IMG/VR virus record: IMGVR_UViG_3300025889_000458
Span: 1-34,338 of that record
Strand: one strand, 5' to 3'
From: a virus
DNA: 34,338 nucleotides
The notes below the pieces were generated by a model. That model did no database searches. It worked only from the letters and a program-made list of their open reading frames with translations, and had not been told where the DNA came from. A program made the position numbers and the translations under genes. Within the stretch, counting starts at the first letter, position 1, and each line of letters starts with the position of its first letter. Below, piece after piece: positions 5,302 to 11,976 of this stretch.

Positions 5302-5610
5302 ATGATTATCGGAACGGTTAGAGTCGAAGAGTCCCGTGCCTACGATAGCCACGCGGGTTATCATCAATTCCATGCCGAAGAAACCCAGGAACCGTATGGT
5401 TCGTTTGAGGTGTTTTGGCACCAGGATGAACCGGCCCCAGAACTAGCAACGTGTCGCGGCAAGGCCCCAGGCTGGTATTGGTGGGCATGCTCTCCCGGCT
5501 GTATGCCAGATGGAGAGCCTGTGGGGCCGTTCGCCTATTCACAGCAAGCGCACCAAGATGCCGACGAATGGTCGCCTGAATATGACGACGAATTCGAGAA
5601 GATCGTATGA
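5302..5610 (+). CDS. Hypothetical 102-aa Trp-rich protein
   Basis: ATG 5302 (MIIGTVRVEE) has GGAGAGGGAG upstream and is preferred over the upstream in-frame ATG 5251, which lies inside the hairpin region. Trp and Cys are dense: GSFEVFWHQDEP, GWYWWACSPGCMPDGEPVGPF, then an acidic end (DADEWSPEYDDEFEKIV). The GWYWW-C-PGC-PDGEP-GPF stretch is a signature I recall from small phage proteins of unknown function. Its stop overlaps the next ATG (ATGA). Confidence 0.75.
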   Translation: MIIGTVRVEESRAYDSHAGYHQFHAEETQEPYGSFEVFWHQDEPAPELATCRGKAPGWYWWACSPGCMPDGEPVGPFAYSQQAHQDADEWSPEYDDEFEKIV

Positions 5611-5699
5611 TCCGCGCCGTTGTATTAGACCTAGTCGCACTCGGCTGCATGCTGGGGGCGGTTTACCTTGTGGCCGTGGTTTTATGGGCCGTGCTTTAA
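5607..5699 (+). CDS. 30-aa single-pass membrane peptide
   Basis: ATG 5607 sits in an ATGA overlap with the Trp-rich gene. After MIRAVVLDL the peptide is hydrophobic to the end (CMLGAVYLVAVVLWAVL), enough for one transmembrane helix. It closes the rightward block, and its TAA overlaps the stop of the leftward primase-helicase. The role is unknown; the coupling and clean hydrophobic profile make it likely to be made. Confidence 0.6.
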   Translation: MIRAVVLDLVALGCMLGAVYLVAVVLWAVL

Positions 5700-7549
5700 C
5701 CTAGATAGCATCTTTTCTCAGCGGAAATAAAAACGAATCCCCGATCCACAAGGCGTTGACGCGCAGACGATAGCGTTGACGCCTTGTGGTCTGGGTAGCG
5801 CTCGCGACATGCGGCCACCCATTCCTCAATATGCGGGCGTTGGCCGTGCGCAAATCGTTCATCAAATGCGCCCAGTTCCCGCAGTACGTCCAAAACTAGG
5901 CCCGCCGTACCCTTCGGGTTTTCGCGACCGCCCGGCGTTGCGGCATCGCGCGCCGGGCGCAGTACCAGGGACGAACCGCCGACGATTGCGACCGTCGCCA
6001 ACTCAAACGAAATAGGCTCACCTTGTTCTGCGTCTTTCTGCTTTTCGACCTTCATTGTCAGCAAGTCGCCGTTGCGCTCGGTCTTGATCGATGCATATAC
6101 ACCGGCCAATAGCGACGACGATCCGCGCAGCCCGCGCGCAACGTCTTTCCCGCTGTGGTGGATGCCTAGGACCGCCGCGCGGCAGTGTCGCTTCACGGTT
6201 TCCGCCGCTTCAACGAAAACGCCCATGGCCTTGGCGTCGTTCTCGTCCTCGCCTACGAGCGACCGGGCCACCGTGTCGATTACCACCAACGACAGGGGCG
6301 CGGCGAGACGATCAATTGTCGCGATTAGCTTGGCCAGTTGCTCGCCATCGACCATCGCCACCGCGCGCGGCACTACGAAGAATGGCGGGTTGCCTTTCAC
6401 CGCGTTGGCAAATTGCCACGACTTCACGCGCTGGCCCATCCCGCCGACGCCTTCGCCTGCGATGTACAGCACCGCGCCCTTCTTGGTCGCCTTGCCATGC
6501 CACGCGCGGCCCGCCGCGACGTGCAGCGCGATGTCTAGCGCTGCGAAGGATTTACCCGCCCCCGGCGGGCCGTACAAAACCGAAAACTCTGCATCCGGCA
6601 GCACGCCGTCAACTAGCCACTCGACCGGAGGCTTTGCACGCACAGCGCGAATGTCCAAAACCTCGAACGTGTCGGGCAGCACTTCGCCAGCCTCAGCTTC
6701 GACATGGTCAGGGCTAGGCGCGGCGTCAAAATTCTCTGAATCTCCAAAAACGACAGGGGCGCTGCGAACTATTTCTAACAAGTCCTCCACAGTTTTGCCG
6801 CTTTTTAGAAAATCAACGACATCCTGCTTTTCTTCCAGGTCGGGCAAGTGGGCAATCTTGATCTGGGTCGTTGACTTGTCCAGCGAGGCGATGACGGCGT
6901 TGGCGTATTTGTCTCCCGCCGCGTCATTGTCTGGCAGCACGACGATATTGCGCCCGTTTAAATGCTTTGCGTGGTGTGGCCGCCAACCGTTGCAACCCTG
7001 GCTCGCGGTTGTCGCCAACAGGCCCAGCCTGCTTAACGCATGGACGCACTTCTCTCCCTCAACGACGAAGACAGGATCGTCGGGCCGGGCCAGTAAGTCC
7101 GGCAATTTATACAGCGGCATCTCGATACCATTGATACCCGCCACCCGTCGGCCCGCCTCGTATCGGTATTGCAGGAATCTCTTGCCGCCGTCCCTGTCCA
7201 CGCGGCGCTCGACCTCTGCCACAATCTCGCCAGATTCGTTGACGTAGGGATAGATGGCCTCTCGCCACTCGCGCGGCTCAAGTCTGCCCTGATCCTTTCG
7301 CGCGATGCCGAACTTCTTCTCTAGCAGTTCGGGGATCGACTTCAGCCCTGCCCCCTCGTGGCGGCGCACAAGGTCAACAACGCCGCCGCCTTCCTGATCC
7401 TCGAACGAATACCAAGTCCCGGTGGCAAGGTCGAGCGACATGCTGCCGTTGGTCCCCCAACGCAACTCCCTGGAAGTAGAATACTTGGGATTTGGCTCCC
7501 CAAGGTATGCCGTCGCTACCGTGCGAGCGTGCGCCGCGATGTTAGTCAT
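5696..7549 (-). CDS. Toprim primase / RepA-type helicase fusion
   Basis: This 617-aa protein combines two replication enzymes. Residues about 155-225 form a Toprim domain: FVVEGEKCVHAL (VEGEK at 163-167) and VVLPDNDAAGDKYA (205-217), which bind metal for primer synthesis. Residues about 305-500 form a RepA/AAA_25-like RecA-fold ATPase: Walker A GPPGAGKS (327-334), Walker B LVVIDT (421-426) and a GIHHSGKD loop (462-469). The N-terminus has GTWYSFEDQEGGGVVDLV in place of a classic zinc-binding domain. ATG 7549 has AGGAGG upstream. It is the last gene of block 3 and, with the initiator-like protein, is the only core replisome function visible; DNA polymerase must come from the host. Confidence 0.9.
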   Translation of the reverse strand: MTNIAAHARTVATAYLGEPNPKYSTSRELRWGTNGSMSLDLATGTWYSFEDQEGGGVVDLVRRHEGAGLKSIPELLEKKFGIARKDQGRLEPREWREAIYPYVNESGEIVAEVERRVDRDGGKRFLQYRYEAGRRVAGINGIEMPLYKLPDLLARPDDPVFVVEGEKCVHALSRLGLLATTASQGCNGWRPHHAKHLNGRNIVVLPDNDAAGDKYANAVIASLDKSTTQIKIAHLPDLEEKQDVVDFLKSGKTVEDLLEIVRSAPVVFGDSENFDAAPSPDHVEAEAGEVLPDTFEVLDIRAVRAKPPVEWLVDGVLPDAEFSVLYGPPGAGKSFAALDIALHVAAGRAWHGKATKKGAVLYIAGEGVGGMGQRVKSWQFANAVKGNPPFFVVPRAVAMVDGEQLAKLIATIDRLAAPLSLVVIDTVARSLVGEDENDAKAMGVFVEAAETVKRHCRAAVLGIHHSGKDVARGLRGSSSLLAGVYASIKTERNGDLLTMKVEKQKDAEQGEPISFELATVAIVGGSSLVLRPARDAATPGGRENPKGTAGLVLDVLRELGAFDERFAHGQRPHIEEWVAACRERYPDHKASTLSSARQRLVDRGFVFISAEKRCYLG

Positions 7550-7571
7550 TGTTTTAACCCTCCTGTAGGAA

Positions 7572-7595
7572 CGGGGGCGACCGCAGCCGCCCCCG
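7572..7595 (-). other. Eight-pair GC hairpin between SSB-like and primase genes
   Basis: CGGGGGCG pairs with CGCCCCCG around an eight-base loop. Read leftward it is followed by TTCC only, then by the AGGAGG of the primase, so it is more likely an attenuator or mRNA-stability element than a full terminator. Confidence 0.45.
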
Positions 7596-7601
7596 CAAAA
7601 C

Positions 7602-8222
7602 TTAGAAAATGTCGCCGGTATCCACGGAGACTTCCGCCTTCTTCATTTCTGGCGCGTTGCCTTCGCTGTCGCCATCCATTTGTTTGGGCCGGTCGGTCCA
7701 TCCAACGATAGACCAGTCTGGCACCCGGAAGGACAACTCGCCACCGGGCGTGTTGACCTTAATTTTCTTGCCACCCTTGATCTCGACGACCGGCACCTTT
7801 CCTTCGTTGGCCGGTGCTTCCGCAACGTATTGATCGTGGAGTTCATCCAGCGCACGAACGACAGTTTTTGCAGCAGACGAAAGTTCGCGCAAGCCGAGTT
7901 CGTCGTTGTACAGACGAACGCGGAAGCCCATCTTGTGGTCTTCGGTCGGCTTGGCTGGCATCGCGCCGCCAACCTTAGTCATCACAAAACTCGGCGTGGG
8001 CACATACGCCACCCAGCCAACCTCGAGATTCTCTAGGTCAGCGATAAGTTTGACTGGCATCTGTATATCTACGTCGTCGTTCTCCCACTCGCCCGAAGCC
8101 GTTTGTTCCCTGTGCCGCACGATGAAGTCGCCTGCCTTCGCATCCCACTTCACGATTGGCGGGAAGTTGCCACCACCGCTACCGCCGCCATTGCTACCGT
8201 TGTCTACGATACCTAGTGCCAT
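7602..8222 (-). CDS. Candidate phage ssDNA-binding protein
   Basis: The 206-aa protein has a Gly/Ser-rich start (GSNGGGSGGGNFPP), a beta-rich middle (FIVRHREQT, VGWVAYVPTPSFVM, GFRVRLYN) with a GLRELSSAAKTVVRALDELH helix, then a further beta region ending VPDWSIVGWTDRPKQ. It closes with an acidic, aromatic tail (DTGDIF), as seen in phage and bacterial ssDNA-binding proteins such as T7 gp2.5. I recall this family in alphaproteobacterial phages, usually unnamed. It sits between the nuclease and the primase-helicase. An annealing or SSB role is inference. AAGGAC precedes ATG 8222. Confidence 0.6.
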   Translation of the reverse strand: MALGIVDNGSNGGGSGGGNFPPIVKWDAKAGDFIVRHREQTASGEWENDDVDIQMPVKLIADLENLEVGWVAYVPTPSFVMTKVGGAMPAKPTEDHKMGFRVRLYNDELGLRELSSAAKTVVRALDELHDQYVAEAPANEGKVPVVEIKGGKKIKVNTPGGELSFRVPDWSIVGWTDRPKQMDGDSEGNAPEMKKAEVSVDTGDIF

Positions 8223-8224
8223 AG

Positions 8225-8680
8225 TTAGTTGTCCTTCTTCTGTTTATCCGCCCGCACCATCGCGGGGGATGGGGCTAGAAGTTCGCGGGCAATCATGCAG
8301 AGCGCCGCGAACGTCAATTCACAATAATACTGCCAGTCATATGTCTCTTTGCCGTCAGCCATTCGGACCATCGCCTGCACCGGAACTCGGGCCACAATCG
8401 GTCGCCTGTCGAACTTGTAGATCAAACACGGCATCAGCCCTGCCTTGCTCGCTGCCGTGCAAGCTTGCTCCCACCAGTGCGGCGATGCCACGCCGGTCCC
8501 GGCGTATCGTTTGCACTCAATGAGAAACGGCCAGTTGTCGCAACTCACCGGGATCAGGTCGCCTCGGTCGCGCTCCCTGTACTGATCTAGGTCGCGTTTA
8601 AACTTGATCCCAAGTTCCGCTTCTAGGTCTGAGGCAATGCTGCGCTCGAAGCTCGCGCCCTTTGCGCGACCATTAACCAT
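8225..8680 (-). CDS. PD-(D/E)XK nuclease, Holliday-junction-resolvase-like
   Basis: The 151-aa protein shows an ordered PD-(D/E)XK site: GASFERSIASDLE (Glu12), RGDLIPVS (Asp41) and PFLIECKRYAG (Glu55-X-Lys57), then a helix with ACTAASKAGLMPCLIYKFDR. This pattern fits Hjc-like and other small phage resolvases or recombination endonucleases. ATG 8680 overlaps the ribbon-helix-helix stop by 8 bases. It may resolve replication or recombination intermediates before packaging; an alternative is a nuclease acting on host DNA. Confidence 0.75.
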   Translation of the reverse strand: MVNGRAKGASFERSIASDLEAELGIKFKRDLDQYRERDRGDLIPVSCDNWPFLIECKRYAGTGVASPHWWEQACTAASKAGLMPCLIYKFDRRPIVARVPVQAMVRMADGKETYDWQYYCELTFAALCMIARELLAPSPAMVRADKQKKDN

Positions 8681-8873
8681 TATTTCTGGCGGCGTCGATC
8701 ATCCTGTCGATGCGCGGCTTGCGCTCCTGTAAATAGGCGCTGACTTCTCGCTCCAAGATTTCGTCCACGAAGCTGGATCGGTTCCTATGTGCGGAGGTCG
8801 GCCACGCCTCGTCAATCAAGGCCATAGTTTCGGGTCGAATCGAAAAGAGTGCGCGAGTCATGCGTCGTGTCAT
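8673..8873 (-). CDS. Ribbon-helix-helix (CopG/Arc-like) regulator
   Basis: The 66-aa product has the RHH pattern: a short strand RALFSIRP, helix ETMALIDEAW, turn, then NRSSFVDEILEREVSAYL. Such proteins dimerise and bind short inverted repeats. ATG 8873 has AAGGA upstream; an internal ATG 8858 (MTRALFSI) is also possible. As the first gene beside a divergent promoter region it is a natural candidate to regulate blocks 3 and 4; binding sites cannot be assigned. No partner toxin gene is next to it. Confidence 0.65.
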   Translation of the reverse strand: MTRRMTRALFSIRPETMALIDEAWPTSAHRNRSSFVDEILEREVSAYLQERKPRIDRMIDAARNNG

Positions 8874-8885
8874 GTCACAAAGTCC

Positions 8886-8937
8886 TTGTTTGAGTGCGTC
8901 GATTCAACTATATACGGATGATGACTCGAAGATGCAA
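8886..8937. promoter_or_regulatory. Possible overlapping divergent promoters sharing one -10
   Basis: The self-complementary hexamer TATATA at 8909-8914 has TTGTTT 17 bases to its left (8886-8891, for rightward reading) and TTGCAT 17 bases to its right (8932-8937, for leftward reading). Both -35 elements are weak, but the spacing is ideal on both sides and both blocks need a promoter here. Confidence 0.4.
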
Positions 8938-8971
8938 GCGATATATCAATAAGTTATACAGGAGGTATAGA

Positions 8972-9058
8972 GTGTTTAAATCTTTGCGCTTGGCTCGCCT
9001 GAGCCGCACAGGTCGATTCATCTACATCGCGATCAAGCAGGGAGAAAAGAAATGGTAG
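8972..9058 (+). CDS. 28-aa basic peptide upstream of the exonuclease
   Basis: GTG 8972 follows a strong AGGAGG by six bases. The product (MFKSLRLARLSRTGRFIYIA...) is basic and amphipathic and ends with Lys-Lys-Trp. Its stop lies inside the exonuclease start, ATGGTAG, so it would couple translation to the exonuclease. It may be a leader peptide or a small protein. The ribosome site and exact overlap are the evidence. Confidence 0.5.
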   Translation: MFKSLRLARLSRTGRFIYIAIKQGEKKW

Positions 9059-10008
9059 GAAAACTGACGCCGAGCGACATGGCGACGGCCAGCACGGTCG
9101 CGACGATCATGGGCTACAATCCGTGGTCAACCCCGAACGACGCACTGACAAAGGCCATTGCGGCAGCCGAAGGAAAGCCCGACGACTGGCAGGGCAACGA
9201 GGCAACGGGCTGGGGCGACCGGCTCGAACCGATCATCATCAACCTCGCAGCCGAGCGCCTCGGCCTGACCCATGTTAAAACGGAGTTTAACGAAGCCTTT
9301 TTCCATAAGTCGGCCCCGTTGGCTTGCAGCCTAGATGGCGAGGCGCGTGGGTCTGGCTTCGTTTCGACTGACACGGAGCGCGGCATCTACGCCGTCAACG
9401 CACCGAAGATTGCGATCAATGGATTGGGCATCATTGAGAGCAAGGTCACTTCTGCGCTGCCAGAGATGGAGCCGCCGCCGCATCGCGGGCCGCTGCAACT
9501 ACAGGCGCAGATGGCATGCACTGGCCACGCATGGGGAGTTGTTGCCACTCTATACCGTGGCATTGAATTAAGGCTGTATGTCTACGCCAGCGATCCTGCG
9601 GTTCAGCAACGGATCATTGACGCATCGGTTGAGTTTAAACAGCGTGTCACAGACTGTGACTTCTACCCGCCGATCAGTAGCGCAGACGCCGACACCGCTT
9701 ACAGCCGCGTTGACAATGGTGCGCCATCCATTGACCTATCTGTCACGGAGGGCGGCAATGACTATCTAGCCATGCTGGTGACGGGTAAGCAGCGCAAGCG
9801 TGATGCCGAGGATATGATTGAAGAGGCGGAGCGCAATCTCAAAGAGATCATGGGATGCCATGAACAGGCGCATGGCCTTGCCAACAATGCCGCCTACAAG
9901 GTCATCTGGGGGGAGCGCAAGTATTCAGCGCAGCCGCAGAAGATTGTTGAGGCCAAGCCTGCTCGAACTGTGCGGAGCAAGACCCTCACGCTCAAGCCTT
10001 TAGACTGA
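9052..10008 (+). CDS. YqaJ / lambda-exonuclease-like recombination nuclease
   Basis: The 318-aa protein has the viral recombinase-exonuclease layout: GYNPWSTPNDALTKAI, WGDRLEPIIINLAAERL (Glu59), SLDGEA (Asp95), GIIESKVTS (Glu129-X-Lys131), and QLQAQMACTGHAWGVVATLY with Gln149-Gln153. These make the PD-(D/E)XK core that degrades one strand of duplex DNA from its ends. Residues about 245-285 form a helical arm. GGGAG precedes ATG 9052. It is partnered on the opposite block by a candidate SSB or annealing protein and by a resolvase-like nuclease, so the phage probably has its own recombination route. Confidence 0.85.
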   Translation: MVGKLTPSDMATASTVATIMGYNPWSTPNDALTKAIAAAEGKPDDWQGNEATGWGDRLEPIIINLAAERLGLTHVKTEFNEAFFHKSAPLACSLDGEARGSGFVSTDTERGIYAVNAPKIAINGLGIIESKVTSALPEMEPPPHRGPLQLQAQMACTGHAWGVVATLYRGIELRLYVYASDPAVQQRIIDASVEFKQRVTDCDFYPPISSADADTAYSRVDNGAPSIDLSVTEGGNDYLAMLVTGKQRKRDAEDMIEEAERNLKEIMGCHEQAHGLANNAAYKVIWGERKYSAQPQKIVEAKPARTVRSKTLTLKPLD

Positions 10009-10021
10009 GAGGGCCTTAATC

Positions 10022-10513
10022 GTGAGCAAAATTGACATCGTTGATCTTCTTGAACTCGCGCGAGCCGAGATATTGCGACTCCGCGAGCCGCTCCGCGTGG
10101 AGTATGGGGACGCGCCTCACCCGGTGGAGAAAGACCCAGTGCATCCCGACGTATCGGCAGGCTGGAACAGCCCATTGCGGCTGAGGTTAAACGCCATAAA
10201 AATGAACGCAGTCGGGCTTACTGCTAACCTTAGAGCTAACGGAGTGACAAAATCTTGCGAGCAAGTCCGCCGCTATATCACTGGCGTCTCGGTCCCGTCC
10301 GAGGAAATTAAAAGCCACATAAGCTCTATCGTTGGGGTTGCTGTATACGATATCTGGCCGCCGTACATCCCGCCTCGTATCTGGAGAGAAACGTCAGCCA
10401 AGAGAGAAGAGGTAAAAAGAACTCACATCATGCTTACAAAAACGAGGCGGGATTCTCTTGAAAGCAGGAAAAAAGAAGCCAAACCCGCGCTTGTAAGGGC
10501 GGCGAGCAAATAG
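10022..10513 (+). CDS. Possible Ner-like/HTH DNA-binding protein
   Basis: The 163-aa frame starts at GTG 10022, 13 bases past the exonuclease stop. Residues about 58-115 carry a helical segment with VGLTANLRANGVTKSCEQVRRYITGVSVPSEEIKSHI, then a GVAVYDIWPPYIPPR end. The IWPPY close after a helix-turn-helix resembles Ner/Nlp-type regulators, which end in a similar IWP-R-Y motif. The tail is strongly basic (KTRRDSLESRKKEAKP). The domain call is by pattern only. It ends three bases before the convergent leftward gene. Confidence 0.5.
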   Translation: MSKIDIVDLLELARAEILRLREPLRVEYGDAPHPVEKDPVHPDVSAGWNSPLRLRLNAIKMNAVGLTANLRANGVTKSCEQVRRYITGVSVPSEEIKSHISSIVGVAVYDIWPPYIPPRIWRETSAKREEVKRTHIMLTKTRRDSLESRKKEAKPALVRAASK

Positions 10514-10516
10514 TCA

Positions 10517-10660
10517 CTAACGTCCCTGCCCGCGATACTTCTTGTAGGCGCGGCGTTTCGCCTTGTTTTTGGGACGGGTCAGCGAGCTAGAGCCGATTGA
10601 AGTCACGTGCTTCAGCGGCTCTGGCCTCGCGGCCACGCCAATTATTTTATTTTTTGCCAT
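10517..10660 (-). CDS. 47-aa basic protein (KKYRGQGR tail)
   Basis: ATG 10660 lies inside the end of the upstream 62-aa gene (14-base overlap) and has AAGGA upstream. The product starts MAKNKIIGVAARPEP and ends KAKRRAYKKYRGQGR. I recall similar Tyr-Arg-Gly-Gln-Gly tails in small proteins of marine podophages, so it is likely a conserved minor gene. The charge suggests nucleic-acid or membrane contact. It is the last gene of the leftward unit. Confidence 0.6.
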   Translation of the reverse strand: MAKNKIIGVAARPEPLKHVTSIGSSSLTRPKNKAKRRAYKKYRGQGR

Positions 10661-10835
10661 GGTCCTTGGTCACTTTTGCCAGGATAATGTTTACGAGGGG
10701 TGCGATGATGCGCGCACCATCAACTCGCTCGATGATTAGATAGCCGCTCTCGCTATCGACGGACCAATCTTTGTCGCTCGCGATTGGGATCGCCTCTGAC
10801 GATCCATCGCTGAAGTCGATTTCAAAAATCAGCAT
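10647..10835 (-). CDS. Hypothetical 62-aa beta-rich protein
   Basis: ATG 10835 follows AAGGAG by eight bases, inside the end of the nuclease-like gene. The sequence reads as alternating strands (MLIFEIDFSDGSSEAIP, GYLIIERVDGARIIAPLVNIILAKV), suggesting a small barrel of SH3-like size. The family is not recognised. Confidence 0.6.
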   Translation of the reverse strand: MLIFEIDFSDGSSEAIPIASDKDWSVDSESGYLIIERVDGARIIAPLVNIILAKVTKDHGKK

Positions 10836-11181
10836 CCATCAACTCCTTCAAGTGCTTCGGCAGTCTCGGCGAGAACGCCACATCCCCGCGCCGGGTGACG
10901 TAAGCGATGTGGACGCCGAGTTTTATCTGCGTTTTCGTTCTAACTCTGTTTATCCGCGATGGATTTTTTCGTCCCTTGTTTACTCTCTGTGCGTCTGACT
11001 TGCTGTCCAGGTAGACTACATCCTGCGTGTCGTTGTGGATGCAGATTAAGTCGATTGGCGATGAGGCTCGGAACACAGGCATGTAGACCGTGAAGTGTCT
11101 CTGCATCATGTAAAGCGCCAGAGTCGATTCACTGATCGCGCCCCGCTGATGCCTATCGTCACCCCACGATGCGCTTGGCAT
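10822..11181 (-). CDS. Possible PD-(D/E)XK nuclease-like protein
   Basis: I chose ATG 11181 (MPSASWGDD), which overlaps the lysin gene by 23 bases; the frame stays open to a TTG at 11250. The 119-aa product has GAISESTLALYMMQRHF, then PVFRASSPIDLICIHNDTQDVVYLDSKS. The E...PID...LDSK order matches the PDDEXK_5/group-I-type nuclease pattern (Glu, Asp, Asp-X-Lys). The remainder is basic (RVNKGRKNPSRINRVRTKT). It sits after the lysis genes. A junction resolvase or host-DNA nuclease is possible; the call rests on motif order alone. Confidence 0.5.
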   Translation of the reverse strand: MPSASWGDDRHQRGAISESTLALYMMQRHFTVYMPVFRASSPIDLICIHNDTQDVVYLDSKSDAQRVNKGRKNPSRINRVRTKTQIKLGVHIAYVTRRGDVAFSPRLPKHLKELMDADF

Positions 11182-11584
11182 ATCTTGCCGCTCTCTCTGG
11201 CGTTTGCCCCGCGTACTTGCTGTCCAGTAGCTCTTCCGATGCCTTTTCAAATTGACCGTCCTTCATTGCGGCCAGCATACGTTTAAACTTCAACAAGTTT
11301 GGCAAGCCCATCTGGAACGCAAGTTCCACCAGAACCTCTTTGCGCTGATTGTCCAGCGAGGATGCCCAGGGCAGGGCTTTGCCAAGCTCGTCAATGCACC
11401 GCCGCACATCGTTCATAAGAAGATACTCAGCCTCTTCAAGCGATAGGCCGATGCCGACGCCTTCTTCGATGCACCGGCCAATGCCCACGGTTACATACCC
11501 AAGATGATCTTTGTATGCGTGTGACCGAAAGCCCTCTTCTCTGCGAAGAGACGCGATGATGTTCTCTAGGCGATCCACGATCAT
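11159..11584 (-). CDS. Endolysin, T4-lysozyme type (GH24 muramidase)
   Basis: Glu17, Asp26 and Thr32 in REEGFRSHAYKDHLGYVTVGIG reproduce the Glu-X8-Asp-X5-Thr catalytic spacing of T4 lysozyme (11/20/26). NQRKEVLVELAFQMG and a C-terminal TPERAARYAKRI also fit the family. The length (141 aa) is normal for a single-domain lysozyme. No signal peptide or signal-anchor segment is seen, so release depends on the holin. The start overlaps the holin stop (ATGA). Confidence 0.92.
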   Translation of the reverse strand: MIVDRLENIIASLRREEGFRSHAYKDHLGYVTVGIGRCIEEGVGIGLSLEEAEYLLMNDVRRCIDELGKALPWASSLDNQRKEVLVELAFQMGLPNLLKFKRMLAAMKDGQFEKASEELLDSKYAGQTPERAARYAKRIVG

Positions 11585-11976
11585 TTGTTGACGCCTTTGT
11601 ATTTTTCAAACGTGCGAAGCGACCCAAGCCCAAGAAGCCCGCCAAGCACTGTGAGCAGGCTAGTCATGTCAAATTCGGGCAGCGCCGGGATCGTCCAGCC
11701 CCAAGTCACAACACAGAAAAGAAGCAACGGCTGAATGACGAAGTGATACGCAAAGGCAACGCCACATACCCAGCCGATGAATGGCCGCCATGAAGATTTG
11801 AAGAAACTATCTGAGCCAGCCTCGACCTTGTTTACCTCAATCTGAGCCAGCGCAACTTCATGCGCTTGCTTCTCTGCCATCGTGGCGATCTCATGCGCCA
11901 GCTTGTTTTTGGCGTCCTTATCCTCGATAAACTTATCGAGCAACCCGGCAACCGGGCCGATCAATGCTTGGATCAT
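11581..11976 (-). CDS. Holin, Holin_3TMs type
   Basis: The 131-aa protein has an amphipathic N-terminal helix (IQALIGPVAGLLDKF), a charged helical stretch with EKQAHEVALAQIEVNKVEA, then SSWRPFIGWVCGVAFAYHFV and IQPLLLFCVVTWGW membrane segments and a final LLTVLGGLLGLGSLRTFEK. The SWRPFIGW-C-AFAYHF and LLGLGSLRTFEK blocks are the signature of the Holin_3TMs family (PF11351). It opens the membrane for the lysozyme encoded directly downstream. Both neighbours overlap it in ATGA junctions. Confidence 0.9.
   Translation of the reverse strand: MIQALIGPVAGLLDKFIEDKDAKNKLAHEIATMAEKQAHEVALAQIEVNKVEAGSDSFFKSSWRPFIGWVCGVAFAYHFVIQPLLLFCVVTWGWTIPALPEFDMTSLLTVLGGLLGLGSLRTFEKYKGVNK

Noticed and set aside
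6950-6965. T-TTA-AAC slippery heptamers in frame (primase at 6956, fibre at 17805)
   Set aside because: These match a -1 frameshift heptamer, but I see no meaningful alternative frame, so they appear incidental to Leu-Asn codons.
6072-7247. 391-aa rightward open frame opposite the primase-helicase
   Set aside because: Ser/Thr/Pro/Arg-rich composition typical of an antisense shadow of a GC-rich gene; the opposite strand has clear Toprim and ATPase motifs.
8673-8873. Antitoxin of a toxin-antitoxin pair
   Set aside because: RHH fold fits an antitoxin, but the adjacent gene is a resolvase-like nuclease and not a recognisable toxin.
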